Below, piece after piece: positions 1-7,172 of a stretch of DNA of 7,172 bases. The position numbers and the translations under genes were made by a program. Every line of letters starts with the position of its first letter. The first letter of the stretch is position 1. The notes beneath the pieces are model-generated. The model did no database searches and was not told the origin of the DNA. It saw only the letters and a program-made list of their open reading frames with translations. The DNA comes from an uncultured Eubacteriales bacterium. GTDB lineage: Bacteria > Bacillota > Clostridia > Oscillospirales > Oscillospiraceae. Location: assembly GCA_949744025.1 (NCBI GenBank), contig CATJWA010000246.1:1-7172 (forward strand). The letters run 5' to 3'.

Positions 1-1127
1 AGGCCACGGACCTTGATGGCATCGTCCGCTTTGCCGTTGAAAATGCGGTGGACTTCGCCGTGGTGGCCCCCGACGACCCGCTGGTGCTCGGCGCGGTGGA
101 CGCGCTGGAGGCGAAGGGAATACCCTGCTTCGGGCCGGAGAAGAAGGCGGCCATAATCGAGGGCAGCAAGGTCTTTTCCAAGAACCTGATGAAGAAATAC
201 GGCATTCCCACGGCGCAGTACGAGGTGTTCACCGAGCCCGCCGCGGCGCTGGCGTATCTTGAAAACGCCAGAATGCCCGCGGTCATTAAGGCCGACGGTC
301 TGGCCCTGGGCAAGGGCGTTATTATAGCCCAGAACCACGACGAGGCACGCGCGGCGGTCAGGACCATAATGGAGGACCGCAAATTCGGCGACAGCGGCAG
401 TCAGGTGGTTATTGAGGAATTTTTGACGGGGCCCGAGGTGTCGGTGCTGTCGTTTACCGACGGCAAAACCGTCGTGCCCATGGTCTCGTCCATGGACCAC
501 AAGCGTGCGCGTGACAACGACGAGGGGCTCAATACCGGCGGCATGGGCACCATCGCACCGAACCCGTACTACACTGCGGAAATTGCCGAGCGGTGCATGA
601 GAGAGATTTTTCTGCCCACCATCGAGGCGATGAACGCCGAGGGCAGGTCCTTCCGTGGCTGCCTCTATTTCGGCCTGATGCTCACCCCCGACGGGCCAAA
701 GGTCATAGAGTACAACTGCCGCTTTGGCGACCCCGAGACGCAGGTTGTGCTGCCGCTGCTGAAAAGCGATTTGCTGACCGTTATGCGCGCCTGCCGCGAC
801 GGACGGCTGGCCGAGACTCCGGTGGAGTTTTCCGACGGCGCGGCCTGCTGCGTAGTTCTGGCCTCAGACGGCTATCCCGAGCACTACGAAAAGGGCTTTG
901 AGATTGTTATGGACGGTGATATTGACGCGGATGTGTTTGTCGCGGGCGCGAAGCTGGACGGCGGGAAGCTGCTGACAAATGGAGGACGCGTGCTCGGCGT
1001 GACGGCCACGGCGGATGACCTGCGCTCGGCGGTTTCCAGGGCGTATGAGCAGGTGGAAAAGGTACGCTTCGACAATGCATATTACAGGCACGACATAGGG
1101 CAAAGGGCGCTTGCGGCCCTGAAATGA
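1..1127 (+). CDS. purD: Phosphoribosylamine-glycine ligase (GAR synthetase), 5'-truncated by the window edge
   Basis: PurD joins 5-phosphoribosylamine and glycine with ATP to give GAR, the second step of de novo purine synthesis, in the cytosol. The reading frame is already open at the window start (first whole codon at base 3) and gives 374 residues to the TGA at 1125-1127. About 50 N-terminal residues lie outside, judged against a usual length near 420. The GTG at 48 is an internal Val codon, because family-like sequence (ATDLDGIVRFAVENAVDF) runs upstream of it. Visible signatures are APDDPLVLG, EGSKVFSKNLMKKYGIPTA (around 159-215), the ATP-grasp segment VIKADGLALGKG, NTGGMG (531-548), EYNCRFGDPETQ (708-743) and a C-terminal DIGQRALAALK. 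All fit an intact ATP-grasp GAR synthetase with no frameshift. The APDDPL form, where E. coli has GPEAPL, is common in Clostridia as I recall. The gene ends 18 bases before purL, which suggests co-transcription. Confidence 0.97.
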   Translation, partial: ATDLDGIVRFAVENAVDFAVVAPDDPLVLGAVDALEAKGIPCFGPEKKAAIIEGSKVFSKNLMKKYGIPTAQYEVFTEPAAALAYLENARMPAVIKADGLALGKGVIIAQNHDEARAAVRTIMEDRKFGDSGSQVVIEEFLTGPEVSVLSFTDGKTVVPMVSSMDHKRARDNDEGLNTGGMGTIAPNPYYTAEIAERCMREIFLPTIEAMNAEGRSFRGCLYFGLMLTPDGPKVIEYNCRFGDPETQVVLPLLKSDLLTVMRACRDGRLAETPVEFSDGAACCVVLASDGYPEHYEKGFEIVMDGDIDADVFVAGAKLDGGKLLTNGGRVLGVTATADDLRSAVSRAYEQVEKVRFDNAYYRHDIGQRALAALK

Positions 1128-1131
1128 GCGC

Positions 1132-1137
1132 GGAGGT
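1132..1137 (+). promoter_or_regulatory. Ribosome binding site for purL
   Basis: GGAGGT lies 8 bases before the ATG at 1146, inside the 18-base gap after the purD stop. It is a near-perfect anti-16S match and fixes the purL start. The gap is too short for a promoter or terminator, so purL is probably translated from the purD transcript. Confidence 0.85.
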
Positions 1138-1145
1138 ACACTCTT

Positions 1146-4100
1146 ATGGTATACAGAGTTTACGTTGAAAAAAAGAGAGAGCTGGCACACGCAGCCCACA
1201 GTCTGCGCGGGGATATCCGCAGCTTTCTGGGCATAGAGACGCTTGAGGAACTGCGGCTTTTCAACCGCTACGACCTCGAGGGAATAGAGCCCGAGCTCTT
1301 TGACTACGCGGTGAAAACCGTGCTGTCCGAGCCGCAGCTTGACACGGTGAGCACCGAGCTGCCGAGTGACGCCGCGGCGGTGTTTGCCGTGGAGTACCTG
1401 CCGGGGCAGTATGACCAGCGGGCGGACTCGGCCGCACAGTGCATACAGATAATCTCCCAGGGCGAGAAGCCCGCCGTGCGTACGGCGAGGGTATACGCGC
1501 TGTATGGCTCGCTGACGCCGGAGCAGATTGAGGCGGTTAAAAAATATGTCATAAACCCCGTGGACAGCCGCGAGGCGTCTTTGGAAAAGCCCGAGACTCT
1601 CACTCCGGAGTACGGCGCGCCCGAGACGGTGGAGACGCTGGAGGGCTTCTGCGCTCTGGACGAGGCGGGGCTTGAGAAGTTCATTGCCGCGCGCGGTCTG
1701 GCGATGGACCTGGGCGACGCGGTCTGCTGTCGGGACTATTTCCGGAGCGAGGGGCGCGAGCCCACTATAACCGAGATAAGGATGATAGACACCTACTGGT
1801 CCGACCACTGCCGGCACACGACCTTCAACACGGTCATTGACGGCGTGGAGTTTGCCGACCCCCTGCTGCAAAGGGCCTACGACGACTACATGGCCGTGCG
1901 CGCCGAGTTAGGGCGCACAAAGCCCGTGACGCTCATGGACCTGGGCACCATCGCGTCGAAGTACCTGAAAAAGCAGGGGCTTTTGGACAAGCTGGACGAG
2001 TCCGAGGAGATAAACGCCTGCACGGTGAAGATAAAGATAAAGGTGGACGGCCAGGACGAGGACTACCTTCTCCTGTTCAAGAACGAGACCCACAACCACC
2101 CCACGGAGATAGAGCCCTTCGGCGGCGCGGCCACCTGCATCGGCGGCGCGATACGCGACCCGCTATCGGGCAGAAGCTACGTCTACGCCGCCATGCGCGT
2201 GACCGGCGCGGCGGACCCGCTGCGGCCCATTGAGCAGACCATCCCCGGCAAGCTGCCCCAGAAAAAGCTGGTGGTCACCGCCGCGGAGGGCTACTCCTCC
2301 TACGGCAACCAGATTGGCCTTGCCACGGGGCAGGTAGACGAAATTTACCACGACGGCTACGCGGCCAAGCGCATGGAGATAGGCGCGGTAATAGCCGCCG
2401 CCCCCGCGGCCAACGTGCGCAGGGAGCGGCCGGAGCCGGGGGACGTGGTTATCCTTCTGGGTGGGCGCACGGGGCGCGACGGCATAGGCGGCGCCACCGG
2501 CTCGTCCAAGGCCCACGACGCCCACTCGGTGGAAAACTGCGGGGCGGAGGTCCAGAAGGGCAACGCCCCCGAGGAGAGAAAGCTCCAGCGCCTGTTCCGC
2601 AACGCGGAGGCAGCAAGGCTTATCAAGCGCTGCAACGATTTCGGCGCGGGCGGCGTGTCCGTGGCCGTGGGCGAGCTGGCCGACGGGCTGGATATTGACC
2701 TCAATGCCGTGCCGAAGAAGTACGAGGGCCTGGACGGCACGGAGCTGGCCATCTCCGAGTCGCAGGAGCGCATGGCTGTGGTCGTCGCGTCCGAGGACGC
2801 GGAGCGATTCAGGGAGCTGGCTGAAAGCGAGAACCTTGAGTCCACGGTCATCGCCGAGGTGACGGCGGAGCCTCGTCTTCGCATGAGCTGGAACGGGCGG
2901 CGAATAGTCGATGTCGCGCGCGCGTTCCTTGACACCAACGGAGCGGAAAAGTACGTCACGGCAGTGACCGCCGCGCCGCAGGATTTTAAAAAGCTGGTGC
3001 CGGAGAGCTTCACGGCAGGCTACGAGGCGCTGGCGGGGGACCTGAACGTCTGCTCCCGCCGCGGTCTGGCCGAGCGCTTTGACTCGACCATCGGCGCGGG
3101 CACGGTGCTCATGCCCTTTGGGGGAAGGTATCAGCTCACGCCAATACAGGCGATGGTCAACAAGATTTCCATGCGCAAGCAGAACACAAACGCCTGTTCG
3201 CTCATGGCCTGGGGCTACAACCCGTTCATAACCGAGAAAAGCCCCTACCACGGCGCGTTTTTAGCGGTAGTAGAGTCGGTGTGTAAGCTCGTTGCTCACG
3301 GAGCGCCGCCCCGGGACATTTACCTGACGTTCCAGGAGTACTTTGAGCGCCTGGGCCGGGCGCCGGAAAAGTGGGGCAAGCCTCTGTCGGCCCTGCTGGG
3401 CGCGTTTGAGGCGCAGAAGCAGCTGAAAATGGCGGCCATCGGCGGCAAGGACTCCATGAGCGGCAGCTTTGAGGACATAAGCGTGCCGCCGACGCTGGTT
3501 TCCTTCGCGGTGACTACGGCCACGACGGACGACATAATCTCCAACGAGTTCAAAAAAGCGGGGCACGAAGTTGTCATCCTCCGTCCAGAGTACGACGAAA
3601 ACGGCCTTCCGGTCATAGCCTCGCTGCTGAAAAATTTTGAGACGGTGCATGAATTGATTGCCTCCGGAGCGGCCGCGGCGGTTTACACGCCGGGTTACGG
3701 CGGTGTGGCCGAGGCGGTTATGAAGATGTCTTTCGGGAACATGCTGGGCTTCGAGTATGCCGAGGGCGTGACGCCTGAGGACATTTTCTCCTACAGCTAC
3801 GGCTCGTTTGTCGTTGAGCTGACCGGCTCGGCGGATGTTGGAACACCTCTCGGCAGGGTGACAGAAAAGCGGGAGATAAGCCTCGGCGGCGAGAATGTTG
3901 AGCTTTCGCGCCTGCTGGAGATATACGAGGGCAGGCTTGAGAGCGTGTATGCCTGCAATATACCGACCCCCGAGGGTGAGGTGCCCGGCTTTGCCTGGGC
4001 GGGCAAGGCGGACGCGCCGCGGGTGATGAGGGCCGCCCGGCCGCTGGCGCTGATTCCCGTTTTCCCGGGCAGCAACTGCGAGTACGACACCGCCCGCGCC

Positions 4101-4835
4101 CTCAACGCCGCGGGGGCCGAGGCCGAGACGGTGGTCATACGGAACCTGACCTCGGCGGGCATCGCCGAGTCGGTTGAGTATTTTGCAAAGCGTGTGGGAG
4201 AAAGCCAGATTATTTTCATCCCCGGCGGCTTCTCCGGCGGCGACGAGCCCGACGGCTCGGGCAAGTTCATAACCGCCTTCTTCCGCAGCGGCGCGGTCAG
4301 GGACGCGGTCAACGAGCTGCTGGGCGTTCGGGGCGGACTCATGGCCGGCATCTGCAACGGCTTCCAGGCGCTTATCAAGCTGGGTCTGGTGCCCTACGGC
4401 GAGATTATAGACACGGACGCGGACTGCCCGACTCTGACCTACAATGTCATAGGCCGGCACCAGTCCCGCCTTGTGCGCACGCGTGTGTCCTCGAACATGT
4501 CGCCCTGGCTGGCCGGAACGCGGGTGGGCGAGGTGTACACCGTGCCCATATCCCACGGCGAGGGGAGGTTTTACGCCGCGCCGGAGCTTATAAAGGCGTT
4601 GGCAAAGACGGGGCAGATAGTCACACAGTACGTTGATTTTGACGACATGCCGACGATGGACGTGCGCTTTAATCCCAACGGCTCGGTCTGTGCCGTGGAG
4701 GGCATCTGCTCACCCGACGGCCGCGTGTTCGGCAAAATGGGACACTCCGAGAGAATCGGAGACGGACTGTACAAGAATGTGCCGGGCAAATACGATATGA
4801 AGCTGTTTGAATCGGCTGTGAAATATTTCAAATAA
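1146..4835 (+). CDS. purL: Phosphoribosylformylglycinamidine synthase, single-chain form with fused glutaminase
   Basis: This enzyme (FGAM synthase, FGAR amidotransferase) converts FGAR, glutamine and ATP to FGAM, the fourth step of IMP synthesis. At 1229 residues it is the fused form that replaces separate PurS, PurQ and PurL. It is nearer the shorter single-chain clade of Clostridia, lactobacilli and Bacteroides than the roughly 1295-residue E. coli enzyme. Approximate layout: PurS-like N-terminal domain 1-150; linker 165-225 with TYWSDHCRHTTF (216-227); first AIRS-like half 260-590 with NETHNHPTEIEPFGG (313-327) and GGRTGRDGIGGAT (439-451); second AIRS-like half 640-925 with IGGKDSMSG (765-773); class I glutamine amidotransferase 965-1229. 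The amidotransferase opens with PVFPGSNCEYD, has an FIPGGFSGGDE loop near 1024, nucleophile Cys1070 in AGICNGFQ, and His1200/Glu1202 in GKMGHSER completing the triad. All key motifs are intact. The ATG at 1146 is set by its ribosome site. Neighbours purD and IMPDH belong to the same pathway. Confidence 0.97.
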   Translation: MVYRVYVEKKRELAHAAHSLRGDIRSFLGIETLEELRLFNRYDLEGIEPELFDYAVKTVLSEPQLDTVSTELPSDAAAVFAVEYLPGQYDQRADSAAQCIQIISQGEKPAVRTARVYALYGSLTPEQIEAVKKYVINPVDSREASLEKPETLTPEYGAPETVETLEGFCALDEAGLEKFIAARGLAMDLGDAVCCRDYFRSEGREPTITEIRMIDTYWSDHCRHTTFNTVIDGVEFADPLLQRAYDDYMAVRAELGRTKPVTLMDLGTIASKYLKKQGLLDKLDESEEINACTVKIKIKVDGQDEDYLLLFKNETHNHPTEIEPFGGAATCIGGAIRDPLSGRSYVYAAMRVTGAADPLRPIEQTIPGKLPQKKLVVTAAEGYSSYGNQIGLATGQVDEIYHDGYAAKRMEIGAVIAAAPAANVRRERPEPGDVVILLGGRTGRDGIGGATGSSKAHDAHSVENCGAEVQKGNAPEERKLQRLFRNAEAARLIKRCNDFGAGGVSVAVGELADGLDIDLNAVPKKYEGLDGTELAISESQERMAVVVASEDAERFRELAESENLESTVIAEVTAEPRLRMSWNGRRIVDVARAFLDTNGAEKYVTAVTAAPQDFKKLVPESFTAGYEALAGDLNVCSRRGLAERFDSTIGAGTVLMPFGGRYQLTPIQAMVNKISMRKQNTNACSLMAWGYNPFITEKSPYHGAFLAVVESVCKLVAHGAPPRDIYLTFQEYFERLGRAPEKWGKPLSALLGAFEAQKQLKMAAIGGKDSMSGSFEDISVPPTLVSFAVTTATTDDIISNEFKKAGHEVVILRPEYDENGLPVIASLLKNFETVHELIASGAAAAVYTPGYGGVAEAVMKMSFGNMLGFEYAEGVTPEDIFSYSYGSFVVELTGSADVGTPLGRVTEKREISLGGENVELSRLLEIYEGRLESVYACNIPTPEGEVPGFAWAGKADAPRVMRAARPLALIPVFPGSNCEYDTARALNAAGAEAETVVIRNLTSAGIAESVEYFAKRVGESQIIFIPGGFSGGDEPDGSGKFITAFFRSGAVRDAVNELLGVRGGLMAGICNGFQALIKLGLVPYGEIIDTDADCPTLTYNVIGRHQSRLVRTRVSSNMSPWLAGTRVGEVYTVPISHGEGRFYAAPELIKALAKTGQIVTQYVDFDDMPTMDVRFNPNGSVCAVEGICSPDGRVFGKMGHSERIGDGLYKNVPGKYDMKLFESAVKYFK

Positions 4836-4838
4836 AGA

Positions 4839-4844
4839 GGGAGG
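4839..4844 (+). promoter_or_regulatory. Ribosome binding site for the IMP dehydrogenase gene
   Basis: GGGAGG in the 18-base gap after the purL TAA sits 9 bases before the ATG at 4854 and supports that start. No hairpin or T-run fits in the gap, so readthrough from purL is expected. Confidence 0.8.
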
Positions 4845-4853
4845 AAACGATTT

Positions 4854-6356
4854 ATGGCATTTTACTACAACGAGCCTTCACGCACCTTCAGCGAATATCT
4901 GCTGATTCCGGGCTATACCTCCGAGCACTGCATACCGGCAAACGTATCCCTGAAAACCCCGCTTGTGCGGTTTAAGAAGGGCGAGCAGCCGAAAATATCG
5001 CTCAATATTCCCATGACCTCGGCAATAATGCAGTCCGTGTCGGACGACACGCTGGCCATCGCGCTGGCCAAGGAGGGCGGCCTGTCCTTTATTTACGGCT
5101 CCCAGAGCATCGAGGACGAGGCGGCCATGGTCGCGCGCGTGAAAAACTACAAGTCCGGCTTCGTGGTCAGCGCCTCAAACGTCACGCCGAGCCATACTCT
5201 GGCCGACATACTCGCTCTTAAGGAGAAAAACGGCTATTCCACCGTTGCGGTTACGGATGACGGCACGGCAACGGGGCGGCTGCTGGGCATCGTCACCAGC
5301 CGCGACTACCGCGTCAGCCGCATGTCCGTTGACGAGAAGGTGGAGAGCTTTATGACGCCCTTTGAGCGTCTGGTTACGGCTCCCGCGAGCACCACGCTCA
5401 AGGAGGCCAACGACATAATCTGGGACCACAAGCTCAACGCCCTGCCGCTTATAGACAGCCGCGGGCACCTTATATACTTCGTGTTCCGCAAGGACTACGC
5501 CAGCCACAAGGAAAACCCGCTGGAGATGCTCGACGCGGAAAAACGCTATATGGTCGGCGCGGGCATCAACTCCCGCGACTACGCCGAGCGCGTGCCCGCG
5601 CTTATCAAGGCGGGCGCAGACGTGCTGTGCATAGATTCCTCCGAGGGCTACTCCTGCTGGCAGAAGCAAACGCTCGACTGGATACGTTCCGAGTACGGAG
5701 ACAGCGTGAAGGTTGGCGCGGGCAATGTGGTTGACCGCGAGGGCTTCATGTTTCTGGCCGAGGCCGGTGCTGATTTTGTCAAGGTCGGCATCGGCGGCGG
5801 CTCGATATGCATCACGCGTGAGACAAAGGGCATAGGCCGCGGGCAGGCCAGCGCGCTAATCGACGTGGCCGCGGCGCGGGACGAGTATTTTGAGAAAACC
5901 AGAGTTTACGTGCCCATATGCTCCGACGGCGGAATCGTTCACGACTACCACATGACGCTGGCACTTGCAATGGGAGCGGACTTCCTTATGCTCGGCCGGT
6001 ACTTTGCCCGCTTTGACGAGAGCCCCACGCCGAAGCTGTACGTCAACGGCCAGTACGTCAAGGAGTATTGGGGCGAGGGCTCCAACCGTGCGCGCAACTG
6101 GCAGCGCTACGACGTCGGCGGCAAGGAGAGCCTGACCTTTGAGGAGGGTGTGGACTCGTATGTTACCTATGCCGGTTCCCTGCATGAGAACGTGGAAAAG
6201 AGTCTGTACAAGGTCAAGTCCACCATGTGCAACTGCGGCATGGTGACAATACCGGAGCTCCAGCAGAACGCAAAGCTGACCGTCGTGTCCTCCACAAGCA
6301 TAGTCGAGGGCAGCTATCACGACGTTACTCTTCGCAACACCAGTCAGGCAAAGTGA
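4854..6356 (+). CDS. guaB: IMP dehydrogenase, Tritrichomonas foetus-like subtype, with CBS pair
   Basis: IMPDH oxidises IMP to XMP with NAD+, the committed step to GMP. The 500-residue protein has a split TIM barrel (about 1-100 and 225-500) with two CBS domains inserted near 102-220; the second includes MTPFERLVTAPASTTLKEAN. The catalytic loop reads GIGGGSICITRE with nucleophile Cys319. The substrate region has LCIDSSEGYS (Asp261), GAGNVVDREGF and CSDGGI (356-361). The mobile flap has EYWGEGSNRARNWQRYD with the Arg418-Tyr419 pair that activates water in IMPDH, which separates it from GMP reductase. C-terminal STMCNCGMVTIPELQ is intact. From memory, the sequence matches T. foetus IMPDH from YYNEP/EYLLIPG near the N-terminus to the C-terminal KSTMCNCG and VSS.SIVEG segments, with the same residue numbering. 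It differs from the usual bacterial GuaB loop, GIGPGSICTTR. A second, canonical guaB may exist elsewhere in the genome. The setting between purL and fhs supports purine nucleotide synthesis. Function is near certain; the subtype rests on recalled sequence. Confidence 0.95.
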   Translation: MAFYYNEPSRTFSEYLLIPGYTSEHCIPANVSLKTPLVRFKKGEQPKISLNIPMTSAIMQSVSDDTLAIALAKEGGLSFIYGSQSIEDEAAMVARVKNYKSGFVVSASNVTPSHTLADILALKEKNGYSTVAVTDDGTATGRLLGIVTSRDYRVSRMSVDEKVESFMTPFERLVTAPASTTLKEANDIIWDHKLNALPLIDSRGHLIYFVFRKDYASHKENPLEMLDAEKRYMVGAGINSRDYAERVPALIKAGADVLCIDSSEGYSCWQKQTLDWIRSEYGDSVKVGAGNVVDREGFMFLAEAGADFVKVGIGGGSICITRETKGIGRGQASALIDVAAARDEYFEKTRVYVPICSDGGIVHDYHMTLALAMGADFLMLGRYFARFDESPTPKLYVNGQYVKEYWGEGSNRARNWQRYDVGGKESLTFEEGVDSYVTYAGSLHENVEKSLYKVKSTMCNCGMVTIPELQQNAKLTVVSSTSIVEGSYHDVTLRNTSQAK

Positions 6357-6360
6357 GATA

Positions 6361-6366
6361 AGGAGG
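6361..6366 (+). promoter_or_regulatory. Ribosome binding site for fhs
   Basis: A consensus AGGAGG lies 5 bases before the ATG at 6372, within the 15-base gap after the IMPDH stop. It selects this ATG over the GTG at 6368, which is in another frame and too close to the site. Confidence 0.85.
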
Positions 6367-6371
6367 CGTGA

Positions 6372-7172
6372 ATGAAAACAGATATTGAAATAGCCCAGGA
6401 ATATAAGCTGCGCCCCATAAGCGAGATAGCGGCCGGGGCTGGGATTGACGAGAAGTACCTCGAGCCCTACGGCCGCAGCAAGGCCAAGGTTGACTACGCG
6501 CTGCTGAGCGAAAACCCGAGGCCCGACGGCAAACTGGTGCTCGTAACGGCCATAACCCCGACCCCCGCGGGCGAGGGCAAGACCACTACGACAATAGGTC
6601 TGGCCGACGGTCTGCGCCGCATCGGGAAAAATTCCGTGGTTGCCCTGCGTGAGCCCTCTTTGGGGCCTGTGTTCGGGATAAAGGGCGGAGCGGCCGGCGG
6701 CGGCTACGCGCAGGTCGTGCCCATGGAGGACATAAACCTCCATTTCACCGGCGACTTCCACGCCATAGGCGCGGCGAACAATCTTTTAGCCGCGATGCTC
6801 GATAACCACATTCACCAGGGCAACAGCCTGAACATCGACCCCAGGCGCATAACCTGGAAGCGCTGCGTGGACATGAACGACCGCCAGCTCAGAAATGTCG
6901 TGGACGGCCTTGGCGGACGCGTCAACGGCGTGCCGCGCGAGGACGGCTTTGACATAACCGTGGCCTCGGAGATTATGGCCGTGTTCTGCTTGGCCTCGTC
7001 GGTTTCCGACCTGAAGGAGCGTCTGGCGAAGATAATCGTGGGCTACACCTATGACGACGAGCCGGTTACGGCAGGGGACCTGAAGGCCGTCGGCGCCATG
7101 ACCGCGCTGCTCAAGGACGCGCTCAAGCCCAACCTCGTCCAGACGCTCGAGGGCACCCCGGCCTTCGTGCAC
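6372..7172 (+). CDS. fhs: Formate-tetrahydrofolate ligase, 3'-truncated by the window edge
   Basis: Fhs (10-formyl-THF synthetase) uses ATP to join formate to tetrahydrofolate. The product, 10-formyl-THF, donates the one-carbon units used by PurN and PurH, and in acetogens it serves the methyl branch of the Wood-Ljungdahl pathway. The frame stays open from the ATG at 6372 to the last base, giving 267 residues, a little under half of the usual 555 or so. Visible signatures are the N-terminal MKTDIEIAQEYKLRPISEIA; the P-loop TPTPAGEGKTTTT (62-74); REPSLGPVFGIKGGAAGGG (93-111), whose Arg corresponds to the formyl-phosphate-binding Arg of the Moorella enzyme by recalled alignment; DINLHFTGDFHAI (120-132); DNHIHQGN (144-151); and DPRRITWKRCVDMNDR (156-171). 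All are intact. It lies 15 bases after the IMPDH gene on the same strand, so a role feeding purine synthesis is the simplest reading. An acetogenic role cannot be judged without folD, metF or acs genes nearby. Confidence 0.97.
   Translation, partial: MKTDIEIAQEYKLRPISEIAAGAGIDEKYLEPYGRSKAKVDYALLSENPRPDGKLVLVTAITPTPAGEGKTTTTIGLADGLRRIGKNSVVALREPSLGPVFGIKGGAAGGGYAQVVPMEDINLHFTGDFHAIGAANNLLAAMLDNHIHQGNSLNIDPRRITWKRCVDMNDRQLRNVVDGLGGRVNGVPREDGFDITVASEIMAVFCLASSVSDLKERLAKIIVGYTYDDEPVTAGDLKAVGAMTALLKDALKPNLVQTLEGTPAFVH

Larger units (their letters stand above)
1..7172 (+). other. Putative purD-purL-guaB-fhs operon segment
   Basis: Four genes run in one direction with gaps of 18, 18 and 15 bases. 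Each internal gene has its own strong ribosome site, and no terminator or promoter-sized gap separates them. Their products share a pathway: GAR and FGAM formation, the IMP to XMP step, and 10-formyl-THF supply. The purD-purL order is typical of the 3' end of Firmicute purine operons, so other pur genes are likely just upstream. Any promoter, PurR site or purine riboswitch must lie outside the window. Operon status is inferred from spacing only. Confidence 0.8.

Noticed and set aside
48..50. GTG as the start of purD
   Set aside because: GAR synthetase-like sequence continues upstream in frame to base 3, no ribosome site precedes it, and the N-terminal domain would be missing.
864..1871. Minus-strand open frame spanning the purD-purL junction
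   Set aside because: It overlaps two well-supported genes, has low-complexity Arg/Leu/Val composition and shows no domain.
2163..3251. Minus-strand open frame (362 codons) opposite purL
   Set aside because: It is the same kind of shadow: no family motifs, and the + strand has intact purL motifs across it.
3261..4556. Long minus-strand open frame (431 codons) opposite purL
   Set aside because: It lies wholly inside purL, is rich in Arg, His, Gly and Val with no recognisable domain, and is the usual antisense shadow of a GC-rich coding frame.
4836..4853. Terminator or promoter between purL and the IMPDH gene
   Set aside because: The gap is 18 bases, mostly ribosome site, with no inverted repeat or T-run.
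4854..6356. GMP reductase as an alternative identity for the IMPDH gene
   Set aside because: The CBS pair and the Arg418-Tyr419 flap are IMPDH features that GMP reductase lacks, and the length is about 500 instead of about 330-350.
5856..6761. Minus-strand open frame spanning the IMPDH-fhs junction
   Set aside because: It covers conserved catalytic segments of IMPDH and the P-loop of Fhs on the other strand, and has no recognisable product.
6786..7172. Minus-strand open frame running off the window end
   Set aside because: It is antisense to clear Fhs sequence with no independent support.

Overview
The window is a compact, ordinary stretch of core metabolism read entirely from the + strand. 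It holds four co-directional genes: the 3' part of purD, a complete single-chain purL, a complete IMP dehydrogenase gene, and the 5' part of fhs (formate-tetrahydrofolate ligase). The three junctions are only 18, 18 and 15 bases long. Each carries a strong Shine-Dalgarno sequence and shows no terminator-like hairpin, so the four genes look like one transcription unit. No RNA gene, mobile element, CRISPR array, repeat family or non-coding stretch over 20 bases was found.

The organism is probably a GC-rich member of the Firmicutes, most likely Clostridia (Oscillospiraceae-like or a relative). This is inference. It rests on GGAGG-type ribosome sites at every gene, the roughly 1230-residue single-chain PurL form typical of Clostridia, lactobacilli and Bacteroides, the clostridial-style APDDPL motif in PurD, and fhs, which is common in anaerobic Firmicutes. 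GC content looks near 60% by eye, yet ATA is the favoured Ile codon in the part of fhs that was counted (11 of 18).

Layout: 1-1127 purD, lacking about its first 50 residues; 1146-4835 purL (1229 aa); 4854-6356 IMP dehydrogenase (500 aa); 6372 to the window end, the first 267 residues of Fhs. Together they cover two steps of IMP synthesis (PurD makes GAR, PurL converts FGAR to FGAM), the first committed step from IMP to GMP (IMPDH), and supply of 10-formyl-THF, the one-carbon donor for the purine ring (Fhs). The unit is therefore a purine/guanylate module with its own folate feed.

The most notable item is the IMP dehydrogenase. Compared from memory, it resembles the enzyme of the protozoan parasite Tritrichomonas foetus over its whole length. 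Catalytic and drug-selectivity residues fall at the same numbers (Cys319, Arg418-Tyr419, Asp261, Arg241, Lys310, Arg322, Glu431). This fits a bacterial ancestry for the parasite enzyme and predicts weak mycophenolic acid sensitivity. I see no evidence of an undescribed biological system here.
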